Origin: Narthecium ossifragum | Taxonomy: Eukaryota; Streptophyta; Magnoliopsida; Dioscoreales; Nartheciaceae | NCBI GenBank assembly: GCA_963920575.1 | Contig: OY986974.1 | Location: forward strand, 5,629,049-5,693,048 | Direction: 5' to 3' | DNA length: 64,000 bases | Shown here: positions 34,473-46,073 of the stretch, piece after piece | Layout: every line of letters starts with the position of its first letter | Numbering within the stretch: position 1 is the first letter of the stretch | Made by a program: the position numbers and the translations under genes | The notes under the pieces: generated by a model | Seen by the model: only the letters and a program-made list of their open reading frames with translations | Databases searched by the model: none | What the model was told of the DNA's origin: nothing

Positions 34473-36332
34473 CAGGAAATTATATTGAAGCATCTATGGC
34501 TTACAGTGCAGATGCGAGCAGAAGCCCCGTTCATGAGTGTACTTGATGCGACTCAAAATGTCAGCAACTTTCACATGATTCAAAGAAATTTAACCACTTA
34601 TAATTTTTTTTTCCCCTTCGATTTTGAGATGAAAAATAAAGGAAACGCAATGGAAAGAATTGTCTTTTTTTTTCCTTTTTTTTTTCTTTTTTTGCCAGCA
34701 TGAAATTTGTCATTTTTCCTATGTTTTAACCGTTTATTTTACATATGATCGATAGTATTAAAAAAAAAACTAATAAATTTATTGACCGATTGAATTTGAT
34801 CGTGGACGTGGTGATTCGCGATAGCTGCACACTCATTCACCAAAAATGCACGGTATACATCCACGTGAAATTTGCATCGCATAAAAAGCCGAAATTTAAT
34901 AACTTAAAGTATGATTCTAAAGCATTTAATAGATCTGGCATATCCGCAATTATTGTACCCAAAACATTATCATGATCTTTTAATGACTACCTTCAAGGAC
35001 ATTTTTCTTGGTGTAGTTTCACTTCTCCCTGTGCTTTGGATAAGTTTATTTTCGTCTTATTTCACTTCTTTTTTTTTGACAACTGTCTTATCTCAAAAGG
35101 AGCTCTCAGCCATTCCACAATGATTCTCTAGCTTTTAAGCCATCATCATATCTTTTGTTTTCCGGGCTTTCAAGAGGACAATGATGTTCATAATCACAAC
35201 GCAGCAAGATTGAGATGGATTTAGATGGATCTCATCATTGTAGAATCATCAATTGTTGGCATTTCCATTGTCCACACTTGATTGTTTTGGTGTGTGTGAG
35301 TGGAGAATCTTGATATTTATATTTGATTGTTAGACGATGATGGTAGGCTCTGGAAATGATCAAGGTGCTCAATTTCGACTCGATATTAGGCTTGATCAAG
35401 CTTAGCTCGAATCCACCTGTTGATCACTTCTCAATTGAAACAATCCTGGGAAACTAATTTGCATTACCAGAGGGCACCTTACTGAGCTGATGAGCTGTCC
35501 ATGCCAGTGGATGGTCTTTGAAGGTGACAAAGGCAACTTTGGAAGGAAGCCCATGAAGCTTCCCAAATTTTTACTTCGTCTCTCCTTTCCTGTTTCACTT
35601 TTTGCCTAGTTTGAATCTGTCCTTTGGTGTTCAGCTTTTGAGTGCCTTGATGCACTAATATTCAAGTGCTTTTAACACCACTTTTTACTGAAAAAAAGTT
35701 GCTTAAATATTAATTTCACTGTATTTTTTTATTTGTTTTGGTTACAAAAACTTGTCATTTTGATTAGAAATTCTTTCTTATAATAGGTGAAGATTGCTAA
35801 CTTATAAGTAAGGATTTTATATATAAACCGCTTGTTTTGTAATGAAAACTCATAGCATTTATAAATTATAAAATCGAAAAGAAAGTAGATTTAGTAATAT
35901 ACAAACTTTTCTGAATGAAAGACAAAATCGAATATTTTAATTTCAGATTGCTCTTCCAGAAATTTTACTTGAGTTTCATATACAAACTTACCTCATGTTA
36001 TATTAAGTTATGGGAAGTCGTACTAGACATGACAAGTATTTGATTCTTATTGTGTCTACAAACCTTTATTATGATTTAAATTTAAATTTATGTTGAAGTT
36101 AATTCACATTTTTATTTTTCATATAGTAGTGTGTTGTGTGAACAGAATATAAGAAATTCGAGATTTTTTTCTCTTTAATCACAGTTCAATATGAAATTCG
36201 ATTATGTTTTGTATTTTAAATTCAATTTTGGTCTACAAATATTTATTTATCAACTTATTTATTTTTCTAAACCTTGTTGTGAGGCGAGATGGGGGCGGAG
36301 ACGAGTTGTGGTAAAAGCTCTGCCACGTATCC
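34473..36332. other. AT-rich intergenic, no gene recognised
   Basis: Low-complexity T tracts at 34600-34700 and long AT-rich stretches at 35650-36280. Short frames have no domain. Confidence 0.4.
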
Positions 36333-36671
36333 AACTCCGGACGAATTTGTAAAACATCTGGTGGGAGTCCGAATGATTGAGGGCTCCGTGCCACTGACGG
36401 AAGACTGCAGAAGCATTGTGCAAAACATCTGGTGGGAGTTACGCGTTTTTGTAGAGGCTGGGATTATCTATATTCCTAGAGAAGATAATTCCCATGCTGA
36501 CTGGCTGGCACGCCAAGCTTATTTGTTTTATTCTAGAGTTGCGATGGAGGACGTGCACATGGGGTCTGTCCCCGGTACCCCTGGATCCTAGCTTGTTGTA
36601 CGCCCTTGATTGGGTTTCCTAGCCATTGGCTTAACTAATCAAAAAAAAAAAAAAAACTGCGGACGAATTTG
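36333..36671 (+). mobile_element. 5'-truncated LINE with poly(A) and 17-bp target duplication
   Basis: A 17-bp repeat with one mismatch, aactccggacgaatttg (36333-36349) and aactgcggacgaatttg (36655-36671), brackets about 305 bp ending in a run of 16 A. That is a non-LTR retroposition footprint. The body encodes the C-terminal part of a LINE RNase H-like domain (TEDCRSIVQNIWWEL, IYIPREDNSHADWLARQA). 'aaacatctggtgggagt' occurs twice 72 bp apart, a small internal duplication. It sits about 235 bp upstream of the transporter ATG. Confidence 0.85.
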
Positions 36672-36905
36672 GATAAGTTTTCTCGGCTAATTGGGCGAGT
36701 ATAGGATCGGAAAAACCCATCCAACCTGCGACACTACCATCCCTACATGTAAACTCCATCTATTTATTGAATCTAGGACACACCCACGAGTCCATGACCA
36801 CTTGTTAAGAGTATCCTCAGTCACAGCTTCACCTCTTATGGATTCAGTTCCTCTCTAGATAGAGCTAAACTTTTGATGATCTGTTGAGGGGAATAAATAA
36901 ATAAA

Positions 36906-38567
36906 ATGAATTCTATGAAGAAGCCAAAGAGGAACAGATATGCCTTCGCCTGCGCCATGCTTGCTTCCATGACCTCAGTCCTCTCGGGCTATGGTTACTT
37001 TTAATCCTTTTTTTTCATCTTTAAATCTTAATTTTTTTTCATATATTTGTTTGTGATCATTGATATTTCTTTTGAGTTTTCCTGATTTTTTCCCCTTTTT
37101 TTTTTATTGTCTTCAGATGTTGCAGTGATGAGTGGAGCTGCTCTGTTCATCAAAGATGATCTCAAGATAGATGACACCAAATTAGAAGTTCTAGCGGGGA
37201 TCATCAACTTGTACTCACTCATTGGCTCACTCGCCGCCGGCCGCACCTCCGACTGGATCGGCCGCCGCTTCACCATCATCTTGGCCACCGCCTTCTTCTT
37301 CGTGGGTGCTCTCATGATGAGCCTCGCGGTCAACTACGCTTTTCTCATGGTGGGTCGCTTCGTCGCCGGCGTTGGCGTCGGATACGCCCTCACGATCGCT
37401 CCTGTCTACACCGCCGAGTTGGCGCCGACTTCCTCCCGTGGGTTCCTGACTTCGCTCGTGGAAGTCTTCATCAACGCCGGCGTGCTGCTTGGGTACATCT
37501 CCAACTTCGCCTTTGCGAAGCTGCCGGAGCATCTCAGCTGGCGGATGATGTTCGGAGTCGGCGCCTTGCCGCCGGTTTTCTTAGCCGCCGGCGTGCTGGC
37601 AATGCCGGAGTCGCCGCGGTGGCTAGTCATGCAAGGCCGGGTCGACGAAGCCGAGCGCGTACTCGCCAAGACCTCCGACTCCCCTGAGGAAGCCATGCAA
37701 CGTCTCGAGGAGATCAAAGAGGCGGTGGCCGGAAAAACAGAGCAGAACAGAGACGGCGGCGCTCTCAAACGTAGCAGAGGAGAAGGGGTCTGGAAAGAGC
37801 TCTTGATCCATCCAACGCCATCCGTCCGGCGAGTTCTCATCGCGTGTCTCGGTCTACAATTCTTCCAACAGGCCTCCGGCATCGACTCCGTCGTGCTCTA
37901 CAGCCCGAGGATCTTCGAGAAGGCGGGGATCCGATCAAAATCCGCTCTTTTAGGGGTGACGGTGGCCGTCGGCTTCGCCAAGACCTCCGCGATCTTGGTG
38001 GCCACCTTTCTGCTCGACCGCGTCGGCCGGCGGCCGTTGCTACTCACCAGCGCCGGTGGGATGGTCGTCTCGCTCTCCGCACTATCCTTCGGGCTGATGA
38101 TGATCGACCGCCACCCCGACGAGAAGGTGACGTGGGCCATTGGGCTGTGCATCGCGACGGTGCTGAGCTTCGTGGCGTCGTTCTCGATCGGACTGGGGCC
38201 GATCGCGTGGGTGTACAGCTCGGAGATCTTTCCCCTGAGGCTCCGAGCGCAGGGGATGAGCCTGGGGACGGTGATGAACAGGGTCATTAGCGGGGTGGTC
38301 ACCATGACGTTCATATCGCTGTACAAGGCGATCACCATCGCCGGGAGCTTCTTCCTCTACGCCGGCGTCGCGGTGGCCGGGTGGGTCTTTTTCTACATGT
38401 TCTTGCCGGAGACCAGAGGGATAAGCTTGGAGCAGACGGAGGAGCTCTTTGGGAAGAGGCCGGAGGTTAAGATACAAGATCAGATGGATGGCTTCCACGT
38501 TGAGCTAGCTAAGGGTGATGCCATTGCCAGCGTTACTGCTGGGGATGAGAAATCTCAGCATGTTTGA
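36906..38567 (+). CDS. PLT: Polyol/monosaccharide transporter (major facilitator superfamily), two exons
   Basis: Exon 1 36906-36993 (MNSMKKPKRNRYAFACAM), intron 36994-37116 (GT..AG, 123 bp), exon 2 37117-38567. The join creates GYDVAVMSGAALF, the conserved loop after helix 1, and 512 residues, normal for plant PLT proteins. Sugar-porter signatures: GRTSDWIGRR (71-80), PESPRW (193-198), QQASGID (280-286), DRVGRRPLLL and PETRG (460-464), with about 12 hydrophobic helices. PLT proteins are proton symporters for linear polyols and sugars, mostly at the plasma membrane; the substrate here cannot be read from sequence. Exon 2 is markedly GC-rich against its AT-rich surroundings. The frame has no lesion, so it looks functional. 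A frame that appears to begin just before exon 2 is intron read-through. Confidence 0.93.
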
Positions 38568-39632
38568 GATCTATCTGTTTAAGTTTCAATTCAGTTAAGC
38601 TTAGATTTGTGTATGTATATACTTCTGGCTAGAAGGTTTAAGGTGATGATCAGTATTGTGGTAGCGGCAATGGGTCTGCTGTTGCTGGGAGACAAACATT
38701 ATTGTGATACTTGTTCACACGAGGAGATGATATATCATGGTTTCGGCAAATATACAGCATCACGCGGTGCAAGACACCCCCGTGTGGTGAGCCAAATTCC
38801 GCCGAGGCATATTCGATTCGGTACATTAGATATTAGACGATGCGACATCGGACCATCTCGATTTGTTTGCTTCACGGCACTGGGCCTTGCAGTACTGTGT
38901 GTGATGCACGACTTCGGATACAACCATATGTGTTGTGTTGGATTCGTCACATCAACATATGTTACCACTGATTGGGTATGTAATTAAGTCGAGTTTGATT
39001 TCAAGTCTATTTTAATCCGAGCATGTTTGATCAAGCCTACTGACACTCTCGAGCTTTTCTTGAAATTAATTTCAAACAATTAAAGCTAGGAGTGAACAAG
39101 CTCCAAGCTTGATTGAGTCTATCACCAAGCCAAGTGCCTCTATGTCTGATATCCGCTGTAGTCTCAACGGGGGAGAGTTTAAACACACATCCGACAATGG
39201 GAGTGTGTTCGATTCAAAATCCAAGGGTGGAGCATAACTGAACATGATCAAATAAATAGTGGTGTCGAAAATGCTCAAATGGATCTGCTCGGTACAGGTC
39301 CGCCTCTAGGCCCACAAGGACCATAGCTCGGTCTGGCCCGGGAGTTGCCCCTGTCGGACCGGGCTTATCCAGGTTCAAGGCCGGACCAAGGCCGTTGGTC
39401 AAAAACCTGGTCCGGCCCGACCGGTCTGGGTTATATCATGTATCAACTTTGTTGAGCTTCTCATTAGAACTAATGTCGCCCAAAGTGTGGACTTAATTAC
39501 ACAAGCTAGAAGCCCACGAAAAGCCCAACTTTGGACTTAAGAATTACTGGCCCATGAACTACAAACCTATTCGATTCCCATTCTATCCTAATTCGAGGAA
39601 GAACCAAATAGATCCTTTGGAGATGAGCTGCA
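38568..39632. other. 3' flank of the transporter and intergenic sequence
   Basis: The first 100-200 bp are presumably 3' UTR. A GC-rich patch (39290-39420) is rich in 'ggccgg/ccggtc' words. No gene recognised; a 126-codon frame at 38607-38987 has no domain. Confidence 0.4.
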
Positions 39633-39695
39633 ATGGCGGATGACGCCAAGCCCGATGCCCAGCTATTCGAGCTCCTTAGCACCCTTCTTCAACAG
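39633..39695 (+). pseudogene. Isolated first-exon-like fragment
   Basis: ATG at 39633 opens 21 codons (MADDAKPDAQLFELLSTLLQ) ending exactly at a splice-donor-like cag|gtactc. The peptide looks like the N terminus of a small conserved plant protein, but I cannot name it with confidence and see no continuation with a matching second exon before 40400. It may be the remnant of a neighbouring gene cut by rearrangement. Confidence 0.35.
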
Positions 39696-40370
39696 GTACT
39701 CTCTTCTCAACCCCATCCTCAGGTTTTGATCTCATTGTTCATAGGACTCGGCTTTGTTCATTGGCTTCCCGAAATTTTTTCCGGTTTCGTTTGTTTAATC
39801 CTATGATTTCGATATCTATGAACCTTGCCAACTTGTCGGAACTTTAAAGTTTTGGTGCATATGATAATTCTTGTAGTAATTGTGATCAAAGATGCTGGAA
39901 ATGAAGAGATTTGAGGGTGATTGCATGTATAACGATTGAGAGTTGAGACTGTCTGGATTGCATGTAAAAGCAGAGAGACCTTTGAGAAATTGCGGTTCAT
40001 GTTGTATAGGCTGCGACATCGAACATACTAATTTTATCACGATTACAAGGGCCGGGCCCCCGGCCCGCCCTGGTTTACCCCGGGCCAGCCCGGTTAGACA
40101 CCCTACAAATAAAAACGTGTCAGGTGATATGGGCTCACACCAGTGACTCGAAAGCACGTGTAAAAAACCGATTAGGCTAATCAAATGGCCCTTTAAATTT
40201 ATGGTGCAAGTAGCCCACCAGCACATATAGGTTTGGCTACAAATCTCCCAGAAAGCCTTCTAATTCTAAACCAGAGGGGGAGTAGTACAACAACAGATCC
40301 TCCTCACACCTCCCGTGCTTCCCTTGAACTCCTCCACTCAAGTATCCCACCTCTCTCCCTCTATATAGAT
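39696..40370. other. Intergenic/upstream region of the NUS1-like gene
   Basis: Includes a GC-rich tract 'gggccgggcccccggcccg' at about 40050. No coding signal. Confidence 0.4.
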
Positions 40371-40378
40371 GGGATCGT
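40371..40378 (+). promoter_or_regulatory. TATA box, NUS1/LEW1-like gene
   Basis: ctatatag, about 170 bp upstream of the coding ATG and about 75 bp upstream of a leader-exon donor (cat|gtgagt, 40450). Confidence 0.55.
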
Positions 40379-40542
40379 CCTCTAATATGCCTCTTGTTTC
40401 CATATAGGTCGACAACGCGGACCATGGGTTCCAAATTGATGCCAACCATGTGAGTTGATCCTTTTCTCTCTGTTTACTTCTCTAAATCCGAGAAAGAAAG
40501 GGAGCGATTTGATGTGAATTTGTGTTTTGGTTTTGCAGATAT

Positions 40543-43500
40543 ATGGATTTCGGCGACGAAGCTGCGAGAGCCTCGGAGCCCCTTCTACGAGTAAGATTTC
40601 GTTGCTTTGTACAATAACGTACCTGAATATGTTTCGGATTTGGGTTCTTTTTTCTTTTGGTAAAAATCTTATTGCTAGCGTGTTGCTGTTGGTGCTTCTT
40701 TGACTATTCTATCCGCTGATCGTATCTCGTTGAGTCTGGTCGCGATGATTGATTGAATGCCAATATGCAGAAATGTGCCGGAAAATTCTGATTTTTGCAG
40801 TTGGACCTTGTTCTTGATTTGGGAGGCATGGATTTATGTTTCGAGTTCAGGGATAAATTTAGGGGCTACGAACTGGATGAATTTGAATATCACTAGGAGT
40901 GGTATTATCATGATTGGAGTGAGCTAATACTGTTTTTAAGCTATATTGAATGGATTTGGGAGTGGAATGTGGATATTAAAACTAGCTAAACTTCAGTCCA
41001 ACCAAGATGACTATGTGTAGTTTAATTATGGTAACTAACATAAGAAATTAAGGAACATAGCAGATAATGTATGGTCCTAATGTTTTTACATCTAAAAAGT
41101 ATGGACTAGGAAACTTTATTTAAACTATATATCTAAGATATAATGTGGATAATACTATGTGCTCGCTGATTTTTGTTATAGCTGTATGACTCAGCACTTC
41201 ATTCACTTAGGAAGAAGTTATCATTCCTTGAGGACTTGAGGTACCTGAATTTTATTTGAAAAGTTGCATCTAAACGTTGAAAAAGTAGACATCTTTTAGC
41301 TATTTCATGTGATAGATGTTCCTTTGCTCAACCGACATGGTTATGGTTTCATGACTTTAACACTACTGCCTCTCTCTTGTACCTCTTGTCCATGTTGAAG
41401 CAGCCAATATTACTTGCAGAAAGCTAATTGTTTTTATTTTTACGTGGCTTTTGGAATTCGCAGAGGCTCCAAACATCCATGTCCTTGAGAATTGTGCTGG
41501 GGCTGTGTTGGTGTTTATTACATCTACTGGCGGAAATAGTTCGTTTTGGGCTACATCTTATTCACGTACTTCAGTGCTACATTATATCAACTGGTTTACT
41601 AGAAAAGAATCGGAATCTAGACCTAACTAAGCTTCGATACCTGGCCATTGTTGTAGATAGTGAAGAAGCAAAAAACTCTACCATGATGAGGCAGCTTTTG
41701 CACTGGCTCATTCCTATTGGTGTGAAGCATGTAATCCTTTATGACCTTGAAGGTAGGCTTTCTATATTTCCTAGGGATTTCCAGGAAAAGAATTTTGACC
41801 AATGATGTTCTGGAATGATTGAAAACATTGTATCTTATTGATACCTATTACTTGTAAACTATTAACTCCACCCAAGGTATGGAGCATGAGTACTTTAATC
41901 ACAACATCAAATTAGCTTGCATAAATATAAGAGAAGCAGAAAAGGCTATTTTTGTCGCTAAGAGAATTATCTGTCTTGCTTCTGATTTGAATGCATGCAT
42001 ATATAATTCATGTCTAGTACTTTGATAGTTTGCTTTGCTCAACAATGTATTTAAAGTGCACTGGAAAATCAGTTCCTACGTTGGGAAAAAGATTGAATTT
42101 AGGGCATTCTCTCCTAGCATATGGGATGAAAAGAATATTTTAACGCATTAAGTGAGCTTAAATCGTATCATCACATATCTATGATTTCTTCAATCAAGTC
42201 CTTCTATCTCTGCAGATATACTTGACTCTACTTCTAAAACCTTGAGAATTAATGTTGTATCATTATGCTATGATTACTGGAATTGTAGTTGATATTGTTT
42301 CTCTGAGCAATATAAATTTCCTATAGTGATTCTTGTTATTTCTGCTAAAAAATTTATGAGCGAATTCGAAGTATAATTACTCCCCGTGCTTTTCTTCTGG
42401 ACTTCTATTTGATGGTCTAGGTGTTTTGAAGAAAACTATGGAAACTGATGTGATGAACTTATGCAATTCAAGTAGTTTGTGCTATGTAAGTTGTAACTTT
42501 CTTGACTTGTCTTGTTGCTTACTTGGAACTTCATTCTTCTAGTAAAACTGGATCCACGGTCCAATTCTATATCATATAAACTTGGTTTCTTCGTGATTGC
42601 AATATTTATTGACAATTGTCAAATCTAGGGCATTGGTGGAAAGAAGTCGACTTTGGTCTTTCTTCAAGAAAAACCAACAATAGAATTGCTTTCCTTCTCT
42701 GATGGCAAAGAAGGGATGGCTAAAGCAGCTAGCTTCTTATGCTCAAAATATTTGCAAGATGATCCCCTAGGTCCCAAGATGGTGGAACCTATCTTGACTG
42801 AAGCAGATATATCCAATGCCCTGAAAGCAATAGGTAGTGTTCGGTATACTTCTATATGCTGCCTTTATCTGATTCTCTCATACATAGTTTTTTAAGGTTT
42901 GTTTTTGGCTTTCAGTGGCATAGTTTTTTCATGTTTTATGTCCATTTTTCAGGTTGTGGTGGACCAGATCCAGATCTTATGCTTGTATATGGACCTGCTA
43001 GATGTCACTCTGGGTTTCCTGCATGGAGGATGAGATATACTGAAATTGTGTAAGTTCAATTATTAGTTCTCAAAAGTATATTTACTGTTTAACCCGAGAG
43101 AGCATAAGAACCACGTGTAGACCAGTTCCTATCGAGTTTATTTTTCTTAGCCGATTTGTGTCTCATCATTTTAATCCCTTTTGCCTCTGACATTCTTTTG
43201 ACAACATTTAGATTGGGAGGTTCATGAACAATATTTCCTTTGGCTACTCGTTTATAATCATTGAACAATGTTGCCTAGGTACTACACACTACTAGTTATT
43301 TTGCCTCAAGGGGCTTATTAAATGAGGTATTATTTGCTCGAGACATCATAGGGTGCAAGAGACAAGAAAGTAGAGGCTCTCCCTCTTCCAATCATGTGGT
43401 GTTTCATTACTTTTTTTATATCTTTTCTTTTTATTTATGTGTTGCATTTTTGTGAACAAATTTTCTAAAAGGAAAAGAAAAAGCAATCTGTTCAGTCTTG

Positions 43501-43807
43501 TTAGAAACTAAAGTCATCCATGATTTGGCACTGTAAGGTGGTTTCATGTTGGTTTGCTTGATGTTGTTTGATGTTGGTTTGCTTCTGTAACATTGCTTTG
43601 GCACTGTAAGGTGGTTTCATCTGTTCTTTTGCAGATATATGGGACCATTGCGATCCATGAAATATCGCGGCATTCTTAAAGTCATCCATGATTTCTCCAA
43701 AAAACACCAGAATTATGGTAACAATTTATACGCATGTACTTGCTTAATATCTGAAATTCATAACCTGTGGATAATCTTTACTTTCCCTGTGCTAATTAGG
43801 TTCATGA
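40543..43807 (+). CDS. LEW1: NUS1/NgBR-like subunit of dehydrodolichyl diphosphate synthase (LEW1-like), eight coding exons
   Basis: Coding exons 40543-40590, 41182-41240, 41466-41752, 42421-42485, 42629-42833, 42953-43049, 43635-43717 and 43800-43807. All introns are GT..AG and the 852 coding bases give 283 residues plus stop. A leader exon (to 40449) and an intron lie upstream. The protein has a hydrophobic membrane segment near residues 45-65 and then the cis-prenyltransferase-like fold: RYLAIVVDSEEAK, GVKHVILYDLEG, ELLSFSDGKEG, GCGGPDPDLMLVYGPARCH, GFPAWRMRYTEIV and MGPLRSMKY. Plant LEW1 pairs with a catalytic cis-prenyltransferase at the ER to make dolichol for protein glycosylation. The C terminus ends QNYGS where animal and yeast homologues have the RxG motif. 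The last exon contributes only GS and stop; read-through of that donor is an alternative. Confidence 0.88.
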
Positions 43808-44406
43808 GACAGATGCTTGTCATGAACTATGTGATGGCAGCACAAATACTTGAAAGCCAGTGCATTTAAACAAGGGATTCCACGGATTGGATTCTTCACT
43901 TATAGCAGAATGGACCTCATAATTCCCTTCACTTCTATCTTTGAAGCCCTTAAGACGATGTTGGCAAATAACCATTATGTGGAGATTGGATATTTACTAC
44001 AGATGTCAGATAAATGTAGTAGTAGATAATGTTGGTTATATCTTTTAAAAAGTTTACATATTAGATCTATTTTTATTTTCGATTATACAATGTAAGGTTG
44101 TTCTAATGTTTTCATTACAAAACATGTTATTTGGTTGTGAAATCCTTATTTTTGAGTTGGGAATCCTGATTTATATGTAAGATTCCTGACCAAAATGGCA
44201 TGTTTTATAATGAAATACAAAGTGGCCCTAAATTGTAAAATAAAAAATAAAGTAGATCTAATATGTAATTTTTTTCATACCTACTTCTACTCCATGGAAT
44301 TAGAGCATTATACATAACTTTACTAAGCATTGTATCTTTGGATACCCTAATGTTGTACTTTGTTATATTATTACTATTTTCTTACACCACTATTAAAACA
44401 TAGGGT
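43808..44406. other. 3' UTR and intergenic, AT-rich
   Basis: Presumed 3' UTR to about 44050, then AT-rich sequence with no coding signal. Confidence 0.45.
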
Positions 44407-44972
44407 TAATTACATATGTATCCCTGAAAACCTTCAAATTTATGAGTTTATCCTTCAAATCTCAATATTTACATATTTATCCTTGAAATCTATAAACAAT
44501 TCATATAATTATCCTTCTGTCGACCTTCGTTAGGTTAATACACCTAACCCGGGTTAAAACTCGATCACCTAACCCGGGTTAAAACTCGACCTAAGTACGT
44601 AAAAAGACCTAAATGCCTTTATACAAAAGATTAGATACCTACCTTACTTTTTCCTCGCGTGTGATGTTCATCAATGTTACATATTTCCAATCTAAAATTA
44701 AACCTGGGTTTTATCACTAAAGTTAGGGTTTAGGTTTCACACCTTTGGCAAAGTTACGGTTTCGACGCCGATGGCGATCAAGTGTCGACAAATGCATTTT
44801 GCATACATGGGTAAAATAGGCACTTCACCCTTCGTCATTATATCTTATGGCGACAGACTCCAGTGATAATTACGTGAATTGTTTATAAATTTCAGGAATA
44901 AATATGTAAATATTGAGATTTGAAGGATAAATTCATAAATTTAAAGGTTTTCAGGGATAAATATATAATTAC
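44407..44972. mobile_element. MITE with long (about 107-bp) inverted repeats
   Basis: 44407-44513 and the complement of 44865-44972 match over nearly their whole length ('atttatccttcaaatctc', 'aatatttacatatttat'). No clear target duplication was found. The ends resemble those of the MULE at 14733 ('taattacatatgtatccctg' against 'ttatttacatatataccc'), so it is probably a small Mutator-type element. Inside, a 23-bp sequence beginning acctaacccgggttaaaac occurs twice in tandem. Confidence 0.8.
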
Positions 44973-45270
44973 ATTATATCTTGTACTTAAAAATAACTTC
45001 TTTAAACAATTACTACAAGGAAAACGACTTGTAGTGACAAACTTTTGAACCAAATTTGACTAGCAGCAACCTAAACTTCCAGCATTCTTGAGATGATATA
45101 TTTGGTCGCTACTACTGGTATAACATTGTGGCGAAAAAAAAAATGGTTGCAAAAGCTGATATTATTTTAATGTATAAAATTTCATCATTTTATTGGTTAG
45201 TATATGCGACTACAGCCTGATCGCTATGTATACTTTCCCGGTTATGGGCCACAGAAAGACCATTTGTTTC
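44973..45270. other. Short intergenic, possible CACTA-like terminus
   Basis: 'tactacaaggaaaacgactt' at about 45008 followed by 'gtagtgaca' resembles the CACTACAAGAAA ends of CACTA transposons, but no partner end is visible. Confidence 0.3.
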
Positions 45271-45555
45271 TGTTGTGAATCACGTGTAAATAGAGTGGAT
45301 GACCATTACCTACCATCATTAATGAGGGTTGAAATTTACTTTCACCCATGTGATAATACTTTGTCTCATATGTACTCAAATGCCTATAAATAGGCATTGG
45401 CTGATGGATGAAATGGAGATCAAAGAGAGAAAGTAGAGAGCAACATAAGAGAAGTTTCACTCTCTCTCTCTATATGTGTTCATCCTTCCTCTCTCCTTCG
45501 TTCTCTAATTGAAGTATAGTGTGTGTGTTCTTTAGTACACATATACATTACAACA
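45271..45555 (+). repeat. copia-2 5' LTR
   Basis: TGTTGTGAAT...TACAACA, with TATA-like 'ctataaatag' at about 45392 and a CT microsatellite in the presumed transcribed part. Confidence 0.95.
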
Positions 45556-45570
45556 CGTTATCAGCACGAG
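45556..45570 (+). promoter_or_regulatory. copia-2 primer-binding site
   Basis: cgttatcagcacgag directly abuts the LTR; 'tatcagcacgag' is a common variant of the Met-tRNA primer site in plant copia elements. Confidence 0.75.
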
Positions 45571-45667
45571 ACTCTACCACGTAGAAGAAAAGGAGAGAAT
45601 CAGTCAGGTATATCTTACTGGCAGTTACTTTGTTATTATGCTAGATATTCTTATTCTAGGTTATATA

Positions 45668-45955
45668 GTGTTTGAAACACATACTTGTACCTGAAGTACA
45701 AGCCATATATGAAGAATAGACCATTATGATGCCTGAAGCACACATGATAAAATAATTGTACCAGAAGTACAAAATTTGATGTACATGAAGTACAAATTAA
45801 GAGAGTGCCTGAAGCACACGACTTGGTGCATGAAGCACAAGTTACTACAACAGTGCCTGAAGTACTTAGTTTGCACCCGAAGTGCAAATCACTATATTGT
45901 GCCTGAAGCACATGATCTCGTACCTGAAGTGCGAATTATTTCAGTACCAGAAGTA
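45668..45955 (+). ncRNA. Array of about 12 covarying mini-hairpins in the copia-2 leader
   Basis: Each unit is stem, pentaloop NNGAA (CTGAA, ATGAA, CAGAA, CCGAA, TTGAA), stem. Examples: CTTGTAC-CTGAA-GTACAAG (45684-45702, 7 bp), TTTGCAC-CCGAA-GTGCAAA (about 45870, 7 bp), GTGC-CTGAA-GCAC, GTGC-ATGAA-GCAC, GTGT-TTGAA-ACAC, GTAC-CAGAA-GTAC and TCGTAC-CTGAA-GTGCGA. Stem sequences differ between units but both arms change together, including G-U pairs. The array lies between primer-binding site and gag, where packaging and dimerisation signals sit in retroelements. The role is inferred. Confidence 0.75.
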
Positions 45956-46073
45956 CATTCATTAATTTTTATTATTATTAATATAATGCTTAAGTACATT
46001 TTTACTTAAAGCTTTAATACATGCAGTTCATATCAGTCATTCACTATATGTACATTTTAATGTGGAATATTAT

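Noticed and set aside
37028..38498. Several antisense and out-of-frame ORFs over the transporter
   Set aside because: Shadows of the GC-rich coding exon.
38607..38987. 126-codon plus-strand frame downstream of the transporter
   Set aside because: No domain, begins in the presumed 3' UTR.
39633..40449. 39633-39695 as the first exon of the NUS1-like gene
   Set aside because: It can be joined in frame to 40408-40449, but that reading does not lead in frame into the NUS1 coding exons, whereas the ATG at 40543 gives a complete 283-residue frame.
45000..45270. CACTA element
   Set aside because: Only one weak terminal-like word; no partner terminus or 3-bp duplication.
45776..46009. 77-codon frame over the hairpin array
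   Set aside because: The repeat pattern is explained by RNA stems; codon phase differs between units, so a peptide repeat is not maintained.
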